Source: Hemicentrotus pulcherrimus (taxonomy: Eukaryota > Echinodermata > Echinoidea > Camarodonta > Strongylocentrotidae). Taken from it: DNA of 14,416 nucleotides. A program made the position numbers and the translations under genes. The notes under the pieces were generated by a model. The model was not told where the DNA came from and ran no database searches. It saw only the letters and a list, made by a program, of their open reading frames with translations. The stretch spans positions 42,943 to 57,358 of the forward strand of contig BEXV01000469.1 of assembly GCA_003118195.1 (NCBI GenBank), written 5' to 3'. This document shows positions 8,369 through 14,416 of this stretch, piece after piece. Each line of letters starts with the position of its first letter. Positions within the stretch are counted from its first letter, which is position 1.

Positions 8369-10887
8369 GTCACCAGTGAATTCAAATTTAAATGGTGCCA
8401 ACTGTCGGCCGTCAGGTAATGATTTGGCGGTGCTAAAACATTTCATCTGACAGCCTCCATTTACTTATCCGACAGCCTCCATCTTCATATATGGCAGCCT
8501 CCACTTACTTATAAGCGGCCTCCACTTAAATATCGGGTGGCCGACGTTTACTTTTCTCGCTGCCGCCCCTTAAGTGGCAAACGCCCCTTTACGGATGGCA
8601 GCCGTCATTAAGCACCGTTTATATTTGTATTTATCGGTGGCACTAACGGGCCTAATCTTGTAATATCGTAGATGATTTTCATGAAAGAAGCTGCACTGAC
8701 AGGTTATACATTTTCCAGTCTTACCATTCTCTTTGCACCAGTATGTCCAAATATTCTATAAACACGCCATGATTTGCTGAACAGAGAGCCGTATACGAGC
8801 GTAAAACCGCACGTGAGCAAGAAAAGACGAGCCTGAAATATCAAGAAAAGAGTCATTTAGATATTAACAGCAATCTCGTACAAAAATTTCATTTCAGGAT
8901 GTTAAAATTAACCAAGAGAGTGAGACAATTCATCGATGTATAAGGTAAGATATCATTCTGTACCTTGTCGTTATGACAAACCTTCTTCCTGTTTTTAGAA
9001 AGAAGTTTTGATGAAGAAAAAAAAAGCCGCTTTTTCAAAAAATAAAAATGAATAAATACATTTCTCACACATCGTCTTGTAGGGGCAGCGGGTTTCCTTT
9101 ATTTCATGACAACGATTGAACATCAAATATGAAGTTAATGTCTCTGAATGTCTTGACCCTAAAACGTATTTTTGACAAAATTAACTTTTCGATTGGGAAC
9201 ATCCAACATGCGCAATCATTCGCAACTTCAAGGGTCTACGAAACAGAACCGGATGCCTACAAGAGTCGAAGACCGTAGAACCTCGAGACCAAAGCTAAAT
9301 CTCCTTGAGTCCTTGAGCCCTTCTGACATGTCCGAAAGATACATAGGAAAAAGTGTTGGTTTGAGTGAGAAACAAGGGCTTACTTCGTTTTATCGGGTCT
9401 TGGCGTCGGGTTTTCTGGTTACGCGACCTTTGGTGAAAACATATCCCATAATCGCGGAAGCTGGTCGTGTATTTTACGTTGTCGGGTAACACAATATTTT
9501 GGGAAAAATGTCTTTATATTTACAAAAGGTCGGGTAAATTTAATGTACAATTTTTAGAATGCTATCAAAGATGTTCTTTGAGAAAAGGCTTATCTACAGT
9601 CACGTACATTTATGAAACCACGTCCATACAATCAGACAATACGAAGTGTCGATCGCTGGACTATTTATGAACCCTTGTGATTATGTATCTTTTATTAAAA
9701 AGTGTCGGATCGAGATGCGAATGTTGGTCAATTTGTAAAAGGTTTTCAAGAAAGTGGCGGATGGCTAAACCAGACACTTTAGCGATAAGAAGGATGTATT
9801 TCACAAACGTTACACCCAACCCGTTGTAACGCTAAGACCCGATAGAACGAGGTAAGCCCGACACACCTACCTTGCAGAGTGCAGTCAATGTTTCCAATGA
9901 TGTAGTGTTAATATCAATTCCAAGTAGAACTACGCAGGTGTAGATGAGAATGGTGCCAAACACAATGAATATGTTAAGATTGGGGCTTGACATCTTGATT
10001 AATCTGTTGATGACATGACAAAGGGATCACCATTAAAACTGACATAATAAATATTCAAAATGTACAAATAGGAAATGGACCTCGGTGAAATAAAAGCCCA
10101 ACTGATATTGCTTCAAAATTGGTAATCTACAATATCCATGTGATATCTAGAAAGACCTTAGGTTTTAAAGAGCACAACAAACTATCTTGTTGGTAGACTG
10201 GCATTAATACTATGGATCAAATCGTTGTCAAAGATCGACAACGATATGATTGAATAAAGCCTGATATTTGTTTTCTAAAAAATGAGGGCGAAAACGGTAA
10301 TATTTCCGAGATATGTAAATGTAGAGGTTCAAAGAGAGCCAAAAAGGCAGAGAATCTGAAGAAAAACAAACGTAGAGTTGGTTAGAGGTAATGAAGTAGG
10401 TGGAGAGAGAGAGGGAGGTAAAAGGGAGGGCAGACCAGGGCCGACCTCCAAACAATCGCAAGTTTGCAGGCTTCTATTCTTATGTAAATTGTTGCTATTG
10501 ATATCAATCTCAATAAGTTTCGATCGATATCAACTCTTTATAACACGGTGTCAAGATGTTACATTTTGTTACATTTTCAATGATCTCAATTTTCAGAATG
10601 AATTACCTTGAAAATAGGCAACCTTACCTGTGATTTCTGTATCTTATGTTGAAGACTAGAAACACAGTGGATAGCACCAAGCCTAACAATGAAAGAACAC
10701 AGACGCAGCCGAAAAGCACTGGGGAAATGGTGCGAAATCGATAAACCGTCTCATCGTGGAGACCATTCCACAGACTAGAAGTCATTTTCTCCTCAGTTCC
10801 CATGGCAACGATGGGTCTTGATGCGATGAAGTGCAGGGTTGGGGTGGTTGAGGTCCCGTTGCTATGAGATATGTTTGTAGTCATATC
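3069..10887 (-). CDS. GABBR2: GABA-B receptor subunit 2-like class C GPCR, 3' part, seven exons
   Basis: Joining seven exons on the minus strand gives about 716 residues without a stop until TGA at 3071-3069. The family is clear from motifs: LIKMSSPNLN between TM1 and TM2, SKSWRVYRIF after TM3, IYAYK in TM5, TRNV...NDS in the third intracellular loop, PNV before TM7, VPK at its end and NPDA just after. TRNV, NDS, PNV and NPDA match vertebrate GABBR2 better than GABBR1, and there is no GABBR1-type RSRR retention signal after the coiled coil. The ectodomain ligand-binding lobes are missing from the window, so the gene is 5'-partial here. In known receptors subunit 2 pairs with subunit 1 through a coiled coil, reaches the plasma membrane and activates Gi/o. 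Those roles are inferred for this protein. The tail after TM7 is about 384 residues, roughly twice that of the human subunit. A lineage-specific GABA-B-like orphan receptor is an alternative. Confidence 0.9.
4327..4830. mobile_element. 504-bp MITE with CACTGTTGGTCATAATGGTG termini and TA target duplication
   Basis: CACTGTTGGTCATAATGGTG at 4327-4346 is repeated exactly in inverted orientation at 4811-4830. Each end is flanked by TA (4325-4326 and 4831-4832). TA duplication is typical of Tc1/mariner-type elements, but there is no transposase frame, so this would be a non-autonomous copy. The interior is mixed and includes a tRNA-like promoter region. Confidence 0.75.
4595..4665 (-). repeat. tRNA-like SINE head or Pol III promoter remnant
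   Basis: On the minus strand TGGTTCATTGGCTAAG (4654-4639) resembles a tRNA A box of Leu/Ser type, and GGATCAAAACC (4611-4601) matches a B box. The A-to-B span of about 54 bases fits a tRNA-derived promoter. It does not fold into an intact tRNA that I can draw, so it is a SINE-type remnant and not a tRNA gene. It lies inside the TIR element described above. Confidence 0.45.
5214..5236. repeat. (TA)n microsatellite, left flank of inverted repeat
   Basis: Uninterrupted TA dinucleotides end exactly where the left arm of the 5235-5521 inverted repeat begins. Confidence 0.85.
5235..5521. mobile_element. Head-to-head inverted repeat with hammerhead-like cores, possibly Penelope-like
   Basis: The left arm 5235-5326 and right arm 5432-5521 are about 90-base inverted copies with small differences. 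They share GAGACGTAGCTG and CCTGAAGAAGGCCTCACAAGCC. Each arm reads CTGAAGA, then AGGC...GCC, then GAAA (GTAA in the right copy), which is reminiscent of the hammerhead ribozyme core CTGATGA-stem II-GAAA known from Penelope-like retroelements. The core T is replaced by A, so activity is doubtful. The unit sits between two TA microsatellites. It has no coding capacity, and the family assignment is an inference from the motif. Confidence 0.5.
5568..5612. repeat. (TA)n microsatellite, right side
   Basis: TA dinucleotides with a few interruptions. The open frames that run through it on both strands, rich in Ile and Tyr, are artefacts of the repeat. Confidence 0.85.
5713..5874 (-). CDS. GABBR2: GABBR2-like exon F: juxtamembrane tail and first half of coiled coil
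   Basis: This is a 162-base, phase-0 exon of 54 codons, with acceptor tgtttctag|ATTCTG and donor AGTGAG|gtgagt. It follows VPK with ILAWKDNPDAT, and NPDA is at the same position in vertebrate GABBR2. A Ser/Thr-rich linker of about 23 residues leads into the first half of a coiled coil (VEEELFFLSAENAALKR). An internal ATG in this exon is not a start. The position, phase and coiled-coil continuity with the next exon make the call firm. Confidence 0.9.
5875..6423 (-). other. Receptor intron E-F
   Basis: A 549-base intron bounded by gtacgt and ttctag on the minus strand. It holds a purine-rich tract on the plus strand (6231-6268). No exon or mobile element was recognised. Confidence 0.8.
6424..6789 (-). 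CDS. GABBR2: GABBR2-like exon E: second extracellular loop to end of TM7
   Basis: This is a 366-base, phase-0 exon of 122 codons, with donor CCAAAG|gtacgt. The acceptor is taken as gatcctcag|AATACA, since the preceding exon ends in phase 0 and this site keeps frame. The frame is open to about 6843, so a longer form is possible. A Thr-rich ECL2 (residues 211-232) precedes conserved Cys 237. TM5 contains EIWLLVIYAYK, the third loop contains TRNVALSAMNDS, TM6 begins near residue 280 and TM7 ends LVHVPK. TRNV, NDS and PNV are all shared with vertebrate GABBR2. A second minus-strand frame across this exon is a shadow. Confidence 0.93.
6790..7271 (-). other. Receptor intron D-E
   Basis: A 482-base intron bounded by gtaagc and cctcag on the minus strand. 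I see nothing else in it. Confidence 0.75.
7272..7400 (-). CDS. GABBR2: GABBR2-like exon D: TM4 and start of second extracellular loop
   Basis: This is a 129-base, phase-0 exon of 43 codons, with acceptor aactcctgcag|GTGATA and donor TCGGAG|gtaagc. It begins VIRDNRLIG, equivalent to IIKDQKLLV in GABBR2, and TM4 spans about residues 174-195. It ends with the W..IFDPP motif, which corresponds to WQAVDPL at the extracellular end of TM4 in the family. No in-frame stop is present. The plus-strand reading frame over the same bases is a shadow. Confidence 0.9.
7600..7960 (-). mobile_element. tRNA-Lys-like SINE, interrupted by a MITE
   Basis: On the minus strand the head near 7955-7885 has an A-box-like TAGTGGTTCATGCA (7948-7935), an anticodon-arm-like GACTCTTAATCCGAGG close to tRNA-Lys(CTT), and a B-box-like GATTTCGATTGTC (7911-7899), ending GCCCGGC. 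The body then runs down to about 7600, where TATAGCGCC appears. The head is degenerate, so it is not a functional tRNA. The left limit is approximate and the family name is not known to me. Confidence 0.5.
7665..7780. mobile_element. 112-bp MITE with GGGACTTTTAGATT termini
   Basis: ATTAGGGACTTTTAGATT at 7662-7679 is matched in inverted form at 7764-7781. Reading the termini as GGGAC...GTCCC leaves TA on both sides, which fits a 2-bp TA target duplication. The interior of about 80 bases has no coding capacity. Confidence 0.65.
8114..8144. repeat. (CA)n microsatellite
   Basis: About 15 perfect CA dinucleotides. The Thr-His run of the plus-strand frame across it is an artefact. Confidence 0.95.
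8338..8368. repeat. (ATT)n microsatellite
   Basis: About ten perfect ATT units. Confidence 0.95.
8451..8558. repeat. Degenerate 22-bp tandem repeat
   Basis: CAGCCTCCAY-TTACTTAT-like units start at 8451, 8473, 8495, 8516 and 8538 (spacing 21-22 bases), with decay towards the right. The array lies between TGGTGCCA (8394-8401) and TGGCACTA (8637-8644), which are inverted to each other in part and may be ends of a small element. Confidence 0.65.
8725..8832 (-). CDS. GABBR2: GABBR2-like exon C: TM3 and second intracellular loop
   Basis: This is a 108-base, phase-0 exon of 36 codons, with acceptor atatttcag|GCTCGT and donor AGAATG|gtaaga. TM3 runs from about residue 132 to 150. It is followed by SKSWRVYRIF, matching AKTWRVHAIF of vertebrate GABBR2. 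The second intracellular loop, GHTGAKRM, continues into the next exon. In GABBR2 this loop contains basic residues that contact G protein. Here fewer lysines are present than in the vertebrate loop. Confidence 0.92.
8833..9870 (-). other. Receptor intron B-C with a large inverted-repeat element
   Basis: A 1038-base intron bounded by gtaggt and tttcag on the minus strand. Almost half of it is the element at 9376-9859. The plus-strand open frame at 9172-9489 overlaps that element and the intron, has no family signature and is not called. Confidence 0.8.
9376..9859. mobile_element. 484-bp inverted-repeat element next to a 5' splice site
   Basis: GGGCTTACTTCGTTTTATCG from 9376 is repeated inverted from 9859 as GGGCTTACCTCGTTCTATCG. 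Similarity continues through GGGTCTTGGCGT / GGGTCTTAGCGT for about 32 bases with three mismatches. No clear target duplication and no transposase frame are seen, so it is probably a non-autonomous DNA element. Its right edge is 11 bases into the intron that follows exon B. Confidence 0.65.
9871..10003 (-). CDS. GABBR2: GABBR2-like exon B: first intracellular loop, TM2, first extracellular loop
   Basis: This is a 133-base exon, with acceptor atcaacag|ATTAATC and donor TGCAAG|gtaggt. It completes Arg 87 and then encodes 44 residues. It starts with LIKMSSPNLN, the most diagnostic short motif of GABA-B receptors at the TM1-TM2 loop. TM2 is about residues 98-117. ECL1 carries an NTT sequon and the conserved cysteine of ALCK (residue 130), which in class C receptors pairs with the ECL2 cysteine. 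The donor lies only 11 bases from the edge of an inverted-repeat element in the following intron. Confidence 0.93.
10004..10627 (-). other. Receptor intron A-B
   Basis: A 624-base intron bounded by gtaagg and caacag on the minus strand. It holds a purine-rich GA tract on the plus strand (10396-10432). The open frames in it on both strands are compositional. Confidence 0.8.
10628..10887 (-). CDS. GABBR2: GABBR2-like exon A: end of ectodomain and TM1
   Basis: This exon encodes 86 residues plus two bases. Residues 1-50 are extracellular stalk with N-glycosylation sequons NIS and NGT. Residues about 56-80 form TM1 (start ISPVLF, end VFLVFN), followed by IRYRNH, which resembles NIxxRNxK at the same place in GABBR2. 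The donor is CACAG|gtaagg, so the final Arg codon is split in phase 2 and completed by the next exon (AG+A). The chosen 3' splice site is ctccaacag|GATATG. The frame stays open 25 codons further upstream, to a TAG at about 10963, with a weaker AG there, so the exon could begin at about 10962. The donor end is secure and the 5' end is not. Confidence 0.8.
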
Positions 10888-11401
10888 CTGTTGGAGATAT
10901 GAAAGTGCGTCCATGTAGTCATATACATCGAAAAATAATATAAATGGATATGTTTCAAGCAACTAAAATGGTTTACATATTCAAATTAGTAGAAAAATGA
11001 TTTAACAGCAGGTTGGAAATATAAAAATAAAACATGAAATGAAATGAAACGAACTTACCGTATTAAGTTAAATAAATATTCAAATACTTAATTACACTTT
11101 AATATCATATTGGCTTTATAGATAGTGTCATAATCATTTGTGAAGCGTATGTATATATATATCAATATACTGCCTTACGTCACTCTTCGTTAATTTGTCT
11201 GTGTAAATTTCTCAGAATTTCAAAGCCTTCATAGTCCTTTATTTGTTTGAAAACGAGAAGGAGTGATGAATGACCCAAGCATGCACTTTGACACAATACA
11301 AAATAATGCATGTTGATACACTGGGGTTAATTTCATTAACAGGATCACAATACGACACCGACGTGCTTGACCATTGATTTTACAAATAGAATTCATTTCA
11401 G

Positions 11402-11587
11402 CATATCGATGAACCCTCCTCTGACAGAGGATTCTTTGAACTTTGCCGCTCTGATGATTACCTTGTTAGTAATCCAGATCAATTTGACATTTGCCCTTGC
11501 ATATTTGCGGGTACCCTAATTTGGGAATTACTGATTGTAAGGAATGGAGACAGTAAATGGACCTATAATCAGGATGTCAAAGATACA
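11402..11587 (+). other. Possible plus-strand exon of unknown function
   Basis: A frame open for 62 codons lies exactly between an acceptor-like sequence, ttcatttcag|C, and a consensus donor, ACA|gtgagt, in phase 0 at both ends. It has no ATG at its start. The peptide starts HIDEPSSDRGFFELC and has a hydrophobic stretch around CPCIFAGTLIWELLIV. Stops flank it at once on both sides (TAG at 11387, TGA at 11621), as expected of an exon, but a 62-codon frame also occurs by chance. I do not recognise the family. If real it belongs to a gene nested in, or antisense to, the receptor. Confidence 0.25.
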
Positions 11588-12140
11588 GTGAGTATTTGTC
11601 ATGCGATTTTATTGTGAAAGGCACTGTCTGGGAGCAGCTTTGGAAAGATAGCTTTTGTGGTACTCAATTGAAGTATCTTGCAAGTTTTTTTTTTTGTAAT
11701 GATCACAATGAAAAGGAATTGATTAGGTTTTACCGAAAAACATATACAATTCACAGAAGGATATGGACCTTCTGTGGTGTGGATATTTGATGCAAACTTT
11801 TTAGCTCATCACATTTCAAATACGCGGAAATTTAAAGAGAATTTCTTTTCGGTGAGACATTTCCACTGCATGAAAAGGGTTAGCAAGATCAAACATGATA
11901 TTTTAATTTTCACCATAACTCAAATTTAAAATGAGAGGGGTTTGAGTTGTCAAAGCAGTCATTAAGGAGATCACTGTTTCCTATTTAGACGCTTATTCTA
12001 AAACTGTCAGAAGCCGTTATGATTTCTGCTCTACTAGCGAATACACATCTTTATACTTAAAACTATGAAAAATATGAAATGCAATGAAAAACGTTTATCC
12101 CCGTGTGAACAGTTCAATACAGCCTAAAAATCCAAGCATT

Positions 12141-12160
12141 GGGGGTGGGGGGGGGGGGGN
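12141..12160. repeat. Poly-G run ending in an unresolved base
   Basis: A G-homopolymer interrupted by one T ends in N at 12160. The run length is unlikely to be reliable. Confidence 0.9.
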
Positions 12161-12239
12161 AAATTTGTCATATAAAAGAAATGTTTCCATATTCGAGAGT
12201 ACAACAAAATCTATTCCATATCTCCTTCTATTTCTATTC

Positions 12240-12435
12240 TTGTTTTCTGTTGCAGTAGGTTGATTTGATTCGACTCAATAAATGTGGATTACAGTAGGCC
12301 TATACTATCAACGATCACTCGAAATATATTATTGATCTTTTTATTGCTATTTTATTTTCTTTTTCAGTAAATTAAGTTGATTCGATTCAATATTATGTGG
12401 GCTAAAGCAGGCGAACTATTAACAATTAATCTATA
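12240..12435. repeat. Diverged tandem duplication, period about 112 bases
   Basis: CAGTAGGTTGATTTGATTCG from 12253 is echoed by CAGTAAATTAAGTTGATTCG from 12365, followed in both by TCAATA..ATGTGG and TA.GCAGGC-like sequence. Each copy is preceded by a T-rich tract ending in CAG. The copies differ at many sites, so the duplication is old. Confidence 0.5.
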
Positions 12436-13062
12436 GGTTTTTGGAAGGAATTGAAGGAAGGGGAATTGAAAATAAGAAAAACATTACAAGAAAATTGATT
12501 TTCAGCCTTTTAATGATGAAAGAAAGGGAACCATTGTGATAACATGTCTGATCCTGGCACAACCTTCAGCGCCTATCTCATACAGATGCATCTGCACAAA
12601 GGGATTAACTACAGTTACAGTTGGGTCAACTAACGGTAATTGATTAGGGCTATCACTGACCTATAATGCTCTGACTTATCGATTGGGAACTATCGGCCAT
12701 ATAACAAGAGTATTATAGGAGGATTATAAAAGTAAAGAACGGAAGACTGACCCGTTAGCTCTAACTTAAATGGCTCTTAGTTAAATATCCAACCTTGATG
12801 TCGAAATACTACAGAAGAAACGAGAAAAAACATAGACATAGACTGGTGAAAGTTTTGAAGGAAATCGCCCCCAAAAATAAGAAAGTGAAGAATTAAAAAA
12901 AACTTTAACACTTTAGCTATGGGCTCTTCAAATTGGCTGAATCGGTACTGATTCTTTGATGTGATTGCGGATAACTTTCCTATTTGTTCCAATTCACAAA
13001 TGGACTAACATTTCCCTTTTCCCAAACATAATGACAAAGGATGTTCTTCCTTTTAAGAGGAC

Positions 13063-13377
13063 CAGGGGGTGTTTCACAAAGATACTAAGTTGAACCTTAT
13101 CTCTAAGTTTTTCTTAAAAATATGGGAAGCTATTAGCATCCTTGAAAATATTTTGTAATTTCTGTTTAGAAGGCATAAAATGTTGATTCAAATCATTCAT
13201 ATTTCCTATTATCATGGGAGATTTCATGTTCTTGATGTGGAATTTATGAAAAGACTAAAATACTTGAATTTTTGCCTTTGAATATATTTCATTTTAAGGC
13301 TACAAATGACTCTCCATAATATTTAAGTCCAACTTAGGGTTAAGTTCGACTTAGGATATTTGTGAAACACCCTCCTG
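13063..13377. mobile_element. 315-bp MITE with CAGGGGGTGTTTCACAAA termini
   Basis: CAGGGGGTGTTTCACAAA at 13063-13080 pairs with the inverted CAGGAGGGTGTTTCACAAA ending at 13377. The similarity continues inward through ACTAAGTTGAAC / CCTAAGTCGAAC. The interior is AT-rich and non-coding. No target duplication is obvious. Confidence 0.7.
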
Positions 13378-14154
13378 TACTAATAAACATGTACTCTCAA
13401 AAAGATTTTTTGAGTAGTGCAAGGCACTTGAGAGAATTAAACAAAGTCTAGGAAGAAGATTTTCGCCGTTCTATTTCTCTGATGTTTCTGCTATCACTCA
13501 AATGGAAATGGTTAGATTGCCATTTAGAGGTATAATCCAACATTTGCAGTTTTTAATTCTTTTATTTAGAGCTGTTTTGAAAAATGAGATCATTAAGTCT
13601 ATATCTATGCTAGTGAATTGTGGACTATACACTTCCGTTTGTGGTGTACAACAAAATTCATTAATTTCTAATTTTCTCCTAAGAGCTTTCTCCCATCGAA
13701 AACGTTCCAACAAATTTTATGGATATCTTATCATTACACATCCCCCGGCTAACACGAATAGGTCCTCCTGAGTTATAGATTTTGAAGAAAGAAAAATACA
13801 TTGTAGTCATTTTGTGTCTTGGAACAAAGGGGAACGTTGTCCACCACTACGTTACAGTAAATTACCGAGTTAGCCAATTTGAAATCCCCATACCCTTATA
13901 GTGGTTACAATGTCTTTTTTTACCATTACTTTCTTATGTTATGTTCAGTTTCTTTCAAACTTTCATCAGTGTGGTTTTCCCATATTTCTGCTTTCTAAAC
14001 GATGAGTTTGCTATTTGACTGTCCGCTAGCATTGCCATTTCTTACTTTTGCCTGTCCAAATCATTGAGCGCGTTGTAATTATAACAGTAATTATACTAAC
14101 AATGATAATAATGCAAAATAATGGTAATACTACTTATTAATAATAATCATATTA

Positions 14155-14344
14155 CACGGTGAGACCTGTCTATAAAGACCACTGAGGGAGGCAAACATTT
14201 GGTCTTTAAAGGCAGGTGGTCTTCATGTATACAGGTTCCTTTAGTACATGTTTCAATGAGAAACCATTTTCAAGGGAAACAAAAAGTGTGCTATGCAGTC
14301 AGGTAGTGTTTCTATACGGGAGGCCACTAAAGCAGGTTTGACTG
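14155..14344. mobile_element. 190-bp MITE with imperfect inverted ends and TA flanks
   Basis: The left end, CACGGTGAGACCTGTCT, and the inverted right end, CAGTCAAACCTGCTT, share AGT/GGT-A-ACCTG with several differences. TA lies directly outside both ends (14153-14154 and 14345-14346). Inside, ATAAAGACCAC is followed by inverted and direct echoes (GGTCTTTAAAGG, GGTGGTCTT). There is no coding capacity. Confidence 0.55.
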
Positions 14345-14404
14345 TAATAAATGAAAATTGTTAGGCGCCGAATCCTCTTGAAACGAATGTTCCAAGCGCA
14401 CTAA

Positions 14405-14416
14405 GGGGGGGGGGGG
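14405..14416. repeat. Poly-G at the window end
   Basis: A pure G run closes the window. Together with the G-run and N at 12160 this suggests homopolymer trouble or a contig edge. Confidence 0.85.

Larger units (their letters stand above)
7401..8724 (-). other. Receptor intron C-D, repeat-rich
   Basis: A 1324-base intron bounded by gtaaga and ctgcag on the minus strand. It contains a SINE-like unit with a nested MITE (about 7600-7960), CA and ATT microsatellites, and a 22-bp tandem repeat. No exon was recognised. Confidence 0.8.
10888..14416. other. Upstream receptor intron and/or flank, no firm exon
   Basis: I found no minus-strand exon resembling the Venus-flytrap ligand-binding domain. 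Several AG/GT pairs were read and closed by stops. One plus-strand exon candidate, one tandem duplication and two MITE-like elements are listed separately. The region is AT-rich, especially 14080-14150. Confidence 0.55.

Noticed and set aside
9172..9489. Plus-strand open frame of 105 codons
   Set aside because: It crosses the boundary of an inverted-repeat element inside a receptor intron and shows no domain or family motif.
11055..11070. Strong minus-strand donor-like site (gtaagttcg)
   Set aside because: All three frames upstream of it are closed by stops within about 40 bases, so no coding exon ends there.
11596..11790. Plus-strand open frame of 64 codons after the exon candidate
   Set aside because: It is in a different frame from the candidate exon, with no acceptor before it and no recognised family. 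A frameshifted continuation cannot be shown.
12540..12690. Minus-strand frame open for about 50 codons after an AG
   Set aside because: It has no usable donor and no similarity to GABA-B ectodomain, so it was not accepted as a missing exon.
12777..12992. Minus-strand open frame of 71 codons
   Set aside because: It is hydrophobic and Phe-rich from A/T-rich DNA, with no receptor ectodomain similarity and no splice sites.
13498..13771. Overlapping open frames on both strands
   Set aside because: Neither shows domains or conserved motifs, and both are explained by chance.

Overview
The window is animal genomic DNA. It is AT-rich and intron-containing, with GT-AG splice sites, and it is dense in short inverted-repeat transposons, tRNA-derived SINE-like sequence and microsatellites. 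The repeat style and the divergence of the one recognisable gene suggest a marine invertebrate deuterostome, most likely an echinoderm such as a sea urchin. That placement is inference, because nothing in the window fixes the species. There is no sign of bacterial or organellar sequence.

The only gene I can support firmly lies on the minus strand between 10887 and 3069. It is the 3' part of a class C G-protein-coupled receptor of the GABA-B family, closest to subunit 2 (GABBR2-like). Seven exons can be placed by reading through canonical splice sites: 10887-10628, 10003-9871, 8832-8725, 7400-7272, 6789-6424, 5874-5713 and 4061-3069. All junctions keep frame (five in phase 0, one in phase 2). 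Together they encode about 716 residues: the end of the ectodomain, all seven membrane helices, a six-heptad coiled coil, a long Ser/Arg-rich cytoplasmic tail and a C-terminal PDZ-type ligand (NTYV). The N-terminal Venus-flytrap ligand-binding domain is not seen and should lie upstream, beyond 14416.

Region by region. 1-131 is the end of a palindromic MITE. 132-3068 is 3' flank with simple repeats and a possible polyadenylation signal. 3069-10887 is the receptor, and its introns hold a 504-bp TA-flanked inverted-repeat element with an internal tRNA-like promoter (4327-4830), a head-to-head inverted repeat with hammerhead-like cores (5235-5521), a tRNA-Lys-like SINE with a nested 112-bp MITE (7600-7960), a 22-bp tandem repeat (8451-8558) and a 484-bp inverted-repeat element whose edge sits 11 bases from a 5' splice site (9376-9859). 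10888-14416 has no firm gene. It holds one possible plus-strand exon (11402-11587), a diverged tandem duplication near 12250-12430, two more MITE-like elements (13063-13377 and 14155-14344), and G-homopolymers at 12141-12160 (with an N) and at the window end that look like assembly weak points.

Functionally the window is a single-gene locus. The receptor part present here is the G-protein-coupling and dimerisation half of a GABA-B-type receptor. The rest is intron and mobile-element material.
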